Shown here in pieces: positions 57,662 to 64,000 of a stretch of 64,000 bases of DNA. This stretch comes from Aaosphaeria pasadenensis. Lineage: Eukaryota > Ascomycota > Dothideomycetes > Pleosporales. Below the pieces are notes generated by a model. It was not told the DNA's origin. It saw only the letters and a program-made list of their open reading frames with translations, and ran no database searches. Position numbers and translations under genes: made by a program. Location: assembly GCA_022813625.1 (NCBI GenBank), contig JAKLMB010000040.1:62001-126000 (forward strand), in the 5' to 3' direction. The first letter of the stretch is position 1. The number at the start of each line of letters is the position of its first letter.

Positions 57662-57782
57662 GGTAAACGGTGAACGAATCGGCAGGCGGGCTATGTCTCA
57701 GGCGGGAAATGAATGGAAGGGGTTGTGTAGGTGAGGGTGTATTGAGGGACGCGAAGAGGGCGTCGTGTACGAGGGAGAGATG

Positions 57783-57815
57783 ATGGGATGGGATGGGATG
57801 GGAGGGGAGGGGAAG
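57783..57815 (+). repeat. GGGAT/GGGGA tandem repeat
   Basis: Four GGGAT units followed by GGGGA units; the G-run spacing could favour a G-quadruplex, which is inference. Confidence 0.7.
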
Positions 57816-60139
57816 GGTGAGAGGACGAGGAACAGGAGGGAGGGATGGAAGGGAAAAGCAGAGGCCTCCGATAAGATAGAGAGATACAGGATAGATACGA
57901 GAAGAAGGATAAGCACGCGATCCGGTGTGACGGATGTGATGGGGAAGGATGTGACTCTTCTTCTTGTTGTTATTTCTTGACATGGGACATGGGGGGAGAG
58001 ATGCACTGATGCAGAAGTGTAGACATGCAGCAACAGAAAAAAGATGGACATGAGACATGAGAGACATTGGACGTGGACTGGCAGACGGTGATGGTTCAGG
58101 TCACTACTGTGGTAAGGTAACTACTACCGGCACGCTGGGCAGCCTCCCGATTGGCTGCCCTTGGTGACTCTTTGCTGTGGGGAAGCTACAGGGGGGCAGG
58201 GGTCGTTCACCAAAAAAGCAATTCACTTAACTAGGTTCACCTTCATCTTCACCTTCATCTCACCATTTTCAGTCATCATCATCATCTTCATCCCTTGGTT
58301 CGTTTTTTTCCTCAGGCCAGCCATGCATCAAGAATTACGAGATATTGCCGATGATCCTTATTCATGAAATTACAGCGCACATCTCGGTGGTGCACTGCGT
58401 AAACATCAGCTATTCGTAAGGCAACAGCGGAACGTGACTTGAAACATCCTATCAAAACGACCTTCCTATCCGCCCTGTTCTTTTTTTTCTTTTTATTGGC
58501 CGACACACCGTCACTCCCTCTGAATCGAGACTTGACAATATCTGCCTGTGTAACATGAATCAATGATATATCCCGCACATGCAGCCCAATTCCTCCTCCT
58601 TACGAGTCTGAGCATGCAATCGCCATCTACCACCTCCGCATGTGCACCGGCCCACCGTTGGCGAGTACAACATTACACAGCAACAAGGAAGAACCAGTCC
58701 AGTCCAGTATGAATACAGCAGAACCACGTCAATTGCCCTGTCAGTGGCTCGCCACCCTCTTCCGTGGCGTTTATTGGCTTGATGTACCCCTACACGGCGG
58801 ATAATCGGATTTGTTGCAACATGTTCAGCAGACACTCTTTCGCTGTAAAAAGTGACAGCTCGCATCTTGATGCTCTACGAACAAGTTATACAGAAGTGCA
58901 TTTATTATATCAAGCACCCCACAGCCCCACTCCGATCTCAGATGAGCAGTTCCCGTACCAGTCAGGCATTGCCATTGAGCAGCAATACGCGTATCATCTG
59001 TCCATGTTCTTCCATCATTGTCTATCTCGTACATCTTCGACCTCCCAGGCACCCAAATCGATAAAATCCGAGACGCGCCCTTTCTGCACCCCCTTGCTGC
59101 ACGCTGCACGCTGCACATCCCACTGCAAGTACGGTACAGCAATAAGCAGCTCCATGCACGCTAAGCAATGATGCTCCATCCTGATTCATTCATCTCACGA
59201 TACACGAGAGATGCAAGTTACAAATGCGACCCAGAAATGGGCCTGATGCACCACACCTAACCCGGCCAGACAAGGGTCATCTATGGCGGGACCGCAACAT
59301 TTTCTTCTACTCGTAATCGCACATCTGTCACAGGCTGTGCAACAATCGTAGCCGCTGCTTCTTACTTGGGCGTAAGTTCCATGGTCTGCCGTGATGTTGT
59401 GGGAAAATTATATGCACTCGAGAACTTCCCCCGATCTCGATACTGACTCCACCCCTACAAATGATTTACGACATCAACAACCTACCCATCGTTTATCCCG
59501 AAGTTATATTGCTTCCCTGCATCATTCATCAACTAACCACCCAAATTTCTACGGAGTATTCCGTATATTCTTCCCATCTGCACTACCAACCAGGGTATAG
59601 TAACCATCAGCAATCCCGACCACCCCCGTCATAACCCCAAGTGCTCACCAAATTCTCTATAACACCACCCATCCAAACATCCATACCCCGTACATACACA
59701 AAAACGTGAACCCAAACATGAACACAGGCATCACCTCTCCCTCCCTCTTTCAGCAATGACTCCTCCGAACCGTTCCCACACCCCGATAAGCACCAGCATC
59801 ACAATAAGCCACTCCTCTAGTTCGTAGATCGTAGTTCACCACTGTCACTTTTTCTGAAGTGCATGATTAGAATACTTTATTGGTATTATCAACGCTATCG
59901 GCCCTTGTTGGTTCAGGTTTAACTCTTGTTGGGAAACGTGATGTTAAGTTTGTATTTCTCTCTCTTCTATGCTTCATACTCTGTATATAAACTTTTATAC
60001 TCCGTATATCGACTTAGAAAGCGCCATGCCTCCTGGAGACGATAACATATGGTCGTTTCTGGAATTTCTTTATATCCACTGAATCTTGTATTCTTATCTT
60101 CTCCAGCCTGAATCTACCCATATATCTCGCAGCACAATA

Positions 60140-61900
60140 CTACGCCAACACAAGCCCATACCTCTCAACCACAAACCACTCCCTCAGCAAATCCCTCAGA
60201 ATCCCCTCCGCCCCTTCCTTCGCCTCCTCCCCACTCCCCGCCACACACTCAATGTAAAACTTAATCTTCGGCTCCGTGCCCGATCCCCTGACCGTGAACC
60301 GCGCGCCCTCAACCTCGCACGTGATCATCTGCGCCGTGGGGTCGATGGGCAGGTCCGGCACGTGGTCTGCGGACTTGGAGTCGTATCCCGTGGTCAGGTC
60401 TCGCCAGCGGGTGATGGTGCGGGATCCGATGGTCGTGGGGTGTGGGTGCGGGTGTGCGAGGGCGCGTATGTCTGCGAAGACGGTTGCGGTGGTGGCGGGG
60501 GAGGGGGAGACGAGGTAGGTGTTTGCGTCTTCGAAGTATCCGATGTGTTGGTATAGTTGTTGGAGTTTGGTGTAGGGGGTCAGGGACTGGGTTGCCCAGT
60601 GGGAGACGGCGGAGAGGAAGACGGCGGCGGCGGAGATGGAGTCTTTGTCGTGTACGACGGATGGGATCATGTAGCCCAGGGCTTCTTCGAAGGCGAAGTC
60701 TACGTCGTAGCCTTGTGCTTCGAGGTCGAGTGCGATGTTGCCGAGCCATTTGAAGCCGGTGAGGGTCTCGGTGAAGTGGAAGCCTTCCTTTTTGGCAAGG
60801 GCGTGCAGCATCTGGGAGCTCACGGTTGATGCTAGCATGGCGAGTTTGTCTCGAGGCTTTGAGGTCGGGTAGCGTTCGAAAAGGTAGGATGCTAGCAGGA
60901 TGCCCAGTTGGTTTCCGGTCAGGATGTGCCACTTGCCGGAGACTTTCTCGGCAGCTGCCAATCGGTCTGCGTCTGGGTCGCTGGCGATTATGAGGGTGAC
61001 TGATTTTGCATCTGCCGTCTTGATCGCGAGGTCGAGTGCGCCTTTCTCCTCTGGATTGGGGAACTTGACGGTGGGGAAGTCTGGGTCTGGTTTTGCTTGT
61101 TCTTCTACAACGATCATTCGGTCGGCAAGGCCCAGCTCCGCCATGGCTAAAGTCATGGGTAGCAGTCCGACTCCGTGCATTGGTGTGTATACGAATTTGA
61201 AGCTGGATTCCGGCTCCGGTACGTTAACATGCTCTGGCCTCGCGGCTCTGCGGACGGCAAGGAAATAGTTATCACGGACCAGGCCTAAGGCACCTTCGAC
61301 CAACAGGTGACCTTCATCTACGATGGACGTATCCCAGCTGATGGGCTTGAGGTTCTGTTGGATGGCGTTTGCGATTCCAGTATCATGGGGAGGGATGATC
61401 TGGCATCCGTTCGACCAGTACACTTTGTATCCATTGTCCCGCGCCGGATTGTGACTTGCTGTGATCATAATACCTCCCGCAGCACTGAGCTCCCCAACAC
61501 CAAAGGGGACAAGTGGGGTGTGAACCGGAGTCTCATACCACCAAACCTTGATACCTTTGGTGACGAAAGCTGCGGCAGCCAGTTTGGCGAATTTCTCGGA
61601 ATTGTGTCGTGCATCACGGCCAATGACGATACCGCGGCTCTTGACGTTCTCCTCGGTCTCCAGTAGATACGCGGCCAGTCCCTGGGATGCCTGGATGACG
61701 GTTAATGAATTCATGCATGCGAAGCCAGCCTGCATGGGTCCACGCAGCCCCGCGGTACCGAATGCGATTCGGGTGCGAAGTCGTCTCTCCAGTTCATCGT
61801 TGTTGCCTTGTACCAGTAGTTTGTATATCTCGTCTGTGGTCTCTTTGTCTTTGTCTAGCTCCAGCCATTCCTCCGCGAGCTTCTTGATATCTTTGGCCAT
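60140..61900 (-). CDS. PGM3/PRM15: Phosphoglucomutase/phosphoribomutase, PGM2 (yeast Pgm3/Prm15) type
   Basis: A single exon of 586 residues, typical for this alpha-D-phosphohexomutase subgroup. Yeast Pgm3 mainly interconverts ribose-1- and ribose-5-phosphate, linking nucleoside breakdown to the pentose phosphate pathway; some glucose-phosphate activity is possible. All four active-site loops are intact: phosphoserine loop TASHNP (147-152, Ser149), metal loop DPDADR (308-313), sugar loop EEALGY (405-410) and phosphate-binding loop RGSGTEPK (538-545). The N-terminal FGTAGLRGPM motif is also present. It differs from the classical PGM1/PGM2 glucose enzymes by TASHNP with an acidic helical N-terminus. 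A His-Pro run (AHPHPHPTT, about 482-490) is a local oddity in domain 4. The promoter is shared with the divergent desaturase. Confidence 0.94.
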   Translation of the reverse strand: MAKDIKKLAEEWLELDKDKETTDEIYKLLVQGNNDELERRLRTRIAFGTAGLRGPMQAGFACMNSLTVIQASQGLAAYLLETEENVKSRGIVIGRDARHNSEKFAKLAAAAFVTKGIKVWWYETPVHTPLVPFGVGELSAAGGIMITASHNPARDNGYKVYWSNGCQIIPPHDTGIANAIQQNLKPISWDTSIVDEGHLLVEGALGLVRDNYFLAVRRAARPEHVNVPEPESSFKFVYTPMHGVGLLPMTLAMAELGLADRMIVVEEQAKPDPDFPTVKFPNPEEKGALDLAIKTADAKSVTLIIASDPDADRLAAAEKVSGKWHILTGNQLGILLASYLFERYPTSKPRDKLAMLASTVSSQMLHALAKKEGFHFTETLTGFKWLGNIALDLEAQGYDVDFAFEEALGYMIPSVVHDKDSISAAAVFLSAVSHWATQSLTPYTKLQQLYQHIGYFEDANTYLVSPSPATTATVFADIRALAHPHPHPTTIGSRTITRWRDLTTGYDSKSADHVPDLPIDPTAQMITCEVEGARFTVRGSGTEPKIKFYIECVAGSGEEAKEGAEGILRDLLREWFVVERYGLVLA

Positions 61901-62652
61901 AGTTCTTGGATAACGAAATTATGCTTTTCTGAAATCCTAGGGTAGCTTTTGCTGGCTGTTTGGTTTAGTACTCCACGTACTTGGCCTGTATGGTGATGGT
62001 GGTTCGATCAAAGCTGTTATGGAGCTGCAGACTGATCTAATCGATGACACATGTGATTCTCGGCCGATCGTTCCCTGAGTATGTAATAGACGTTTTCCCA
62101 CTCCGGATCTGTTTAGTTGACCACGAAAGAGAATTAGATTTAGTTAGGTAACCAATCTTGGGATCCAACAATAATTTTAGATGCTGCTAAGTCATGAGAG
62201 AATGAACAAATTCCAGGTGGCATTAATGTGTTTATCGTAGAACTTTCCATCAACCCCACCAGAGCAATCCAAAGCCCAGCCCCACGGCCCAGGACCCCAA
62301 AAAGGAAAGGAGAAGAGCGCACAGATGCAGGGGGAGGCAACGCAACGCAACCGCCACTTGAACGTTTGGCCAATGGAATGTTTCCCCTCTTCCCATGTTT
62401 CAAACTGTCCAAGCTCTCTCCACGAACATATTCCCATTTACCTCGACACCGACTTTGTCCATCTTGTTGCACCTCTCTCTCACTCACACTCACACCATTG
62501 TTTATAGTAAATTTCACGGACTGATACTGGCACTGTATTCTCGCCAGATTCTATGAGTTTGAGCATTATCAAGTAACGACCAGGAGGGAATTTACCGGTG
62601 ATCTCCGCCTATTCACTCGTTGGTCAATTCGACCCAGCCCTCACATCACAAC
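61901..62652. other. Divergent promoter, phosphomutase and desaturase
   Basis: About 750 bases between start codons with no gene. No clear TATA box is visible for either side. Confidence 0.6.
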
Positions 62653-64000
62653 ATGTCTGCCATGGAAAAACAAGCACAACGCAAGAATAGGGTGCTCAGC
62701 AGGCGGGAGATTGAAGGACTCATAGCCAGTGGGCGCTCAATCGTCATAGTGGACAATAAGGTCTTGAAGGTCGACTCATGGCTGCCTTATCATCCAGGCG
62801 GTGATAAAGCCATTCAACACATGATAGGCCGGGATGCCACTGACGAAGTCCAAAGGTATGCTTTTGCCTCGAGTATGTTGGCGTCGAGTGTTCTCTAACA
62901 GCGATTCCATAGATTTCACTCGCAGCAAACCCTCGAGCTCACCAATCGCTACCAAATCGGACGCATCGAAGGCGCATGGATCAATTTCCTTCCCCCTTTA
63001 CAAGGTGGAAAATTCAGAACAGCGGAAGAACTTGAAAATGTTAGCGAGGAAGAATACATTGAGTCATTATCCGACAATGATACCGGGAGCTCAGGGACGT
63101 CCGCTGGCCCAAGCCCAATATTCGAACCCGCGGATCGAACTGCTTCCTCGATTAGAAAGCGTACCAATGGCGACATCCCTCGATCACCGTCCGCGTCCTC
63201 TGTGTCCTCGGTTGAGCTGGACGACCTCAAACGTGTACCGAAGATGTCGGTCCTAGATGCGCGGACTCAACAGGAGATCGACCTCGACAAATCAAAATAT
63301 CCATCTCTGGATCCCAAAACCCAAGCAAACATCATCCAGAAATACCGCGAACTGGAAGACAGAATTCAGGCAGAAGGTCTTTACCAGTGTCGTTATTCAT
63401 CTTATGGCATCGAATGCATCCGTTACGCTTTTTATATTGGCATGTTCGCTTTTCTCCTCAAGTCAGGCTGGTACCTGTCAAGCGCTTTCTTCCTAGGCAC
63501 ACTGTGGCATCAGCTATCCTTCACTGTCCATGATGCTGGCCATATGGGTATTACTCACGACTTTCAGACCGACTCTACGATTGGCATGGTTGTGGCCAGC
63601 TACATCGGTGGTCTGAGTGTCTGCTGGTGGAAGTACAACCACAACGTCCACCATCTTGTTACGAATTCGCCAGAACACGACCCAGATATTGAACATATGC
63701 CTTTCTTCGCCATTACCCACAGATTTTTTGAGAACCTCTTCTCCAGCTATTACGAAAGAGTAATGGAATACGACGCATTTGCAAAATTCATGTTGCGATA
63801 TCAGGATACTTTATTTTACTTCATCATGTGCTTGGGCCGGTTCAACCTCTACCGACTGAGCTGGGTATATCTGCTTACTGGCCAAGGCCCGCGTAAGGGA
63901 CCGGCGTGGTGGCACCGCTACTTTGAAATGGCGGGATTGGTGTTTTTCTGGACCTGGTACGGATATGGCTTGGTCTACAAGACGATACCTGGAGGGTGGA
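62653..64000 (+). CDS. Cytochrome b5-fused delta-8 sphingolipid desaturase (partial, runs off the right edge)
   Basis: Exon 1 is 62653-62855 and exon 2 runs from 62913 past the window end; 430 codons are visible with no stop. The enzyme adds the delta-8 double bond to the long-chain base of fungal glucosylceramides in the ER. An N-terminal cytochrome b5 domain carries the heme motif YHPGGDKAI, continued across the intron as VQRFHSQQTLE. An acidic/Ser-rich linker of about 90 residues follows, then the desaturase domain with hydrophobic helices and histidine boxes HDAGH (about 274-278) and HNVHH (about 311-315). The third box (QxxHH) would lie beyond the edge. The fusion order and HDAGH box separate it from delta-9 and delta-12 enzymes. 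The intron is 57 nt with a CTAAC branch point. Confidence 0.92.

Larger units (their letters stand above)
57427..60139. other. Intergenic, 1,200-aa gene promoter and phosphomutase 3' end
   Basis: About 2.7 kb without a supported gene. The left part is CT-rich on the minus strand, with a GT/AT-rich tract (57617-57661) and a GGGAT array (57783-57815). TACGGAGTA/TACTCCGTA copies lie at 59550 and 59998. Confidence 0.5.

Overview
The window is nuclear DNA of a filamentous ascomycete. Nearly every gene shows fungal architecture: short introns (mostly 46-200 nt) with GT...AG ends and CTAAC/CTGAC-like branch points, CT-rich leaders and fungus-specific families (PhiA-like wall protein, WOPR regulator, RCR, BLI-3, DUF6594, fungal delta-8 sphingolipid desaturase). 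The set fits a Pezizomycotina genome, most likely Eurotiomycetes, but the sequence does not fix the species. No rRNA, tRNA, transposon, CRISPR array or prophage was recognised. All gene models were built by hand from reading-frame continuity and splice signals.

Layout from left to right. 0.8-6.8 kb: small secreted PhiA-like protein, arginase and an alternative NADH dehydrogenase, all on +. 7.3-15.1 kb: Sas2-type MYST acetyltransferase (+) converging on the kinetochore subunit Mis14/Nsl1 (-), then an unnamed 142-aa protein (-) and a GapA/Gap1-type RasGAP (-). 15.1-19.2 kb: intergenic DNA rich in simple repeats. 19.2-25.8 kb, all on -: DUF6594 membrane protein, a nuclear protein of the kind often labelled BTB-domain transcription factor, and uroporphyrinogen-III synthase. 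26.1-29.4 kb: Bfr1-like mRNP protein and BLI-3 on +. 29.8-36.3 kb: RNA polymerase I second subunit (-), divergent from an Arl8 GTPase (+). 38.7-44.9 kb: RCR membrane protein (+), Dal5-type MFS transporter (-) and a Wor1/Ryp1/Sge1-class WOPR master regulator (-). 45-53.8 kb: almost 9 kb with no firm gene upstream of the WOPR gene. 53.8-64 kb: an uncharacterised 1,200-aa protein (-), a PGM2-family phosphomutase (-), and a cytochrome b5-fused sphingolipid desaturase (+) that runs off the right edge.

The genes do not form one pathway or a secondary-metabolite cluster. They are a mosaic of housekeeping genes (arginine breakdown, NADH oxidation, heme, rRNA transcription, pentose/hexose phosphates, sphingolipids) and regulators of growth and development (RasGAP, WOPR, MYST acetyltransferase, BLI-3). 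Neighbours are linked by shared intergenic promoters or convergent ends, not operons. I found no convincing new multi-gene system. The strongest leads are the uncharacterised 1,200-aa and 142-aa proteins, the one-base frame break in the BTB-labelled gene, the ATG-only first exon of the DUF6594 gene, a strongly over-represented intergenic 9-mer (TACTCCGTA), and the very large regulatory territory of the WOPR gene.
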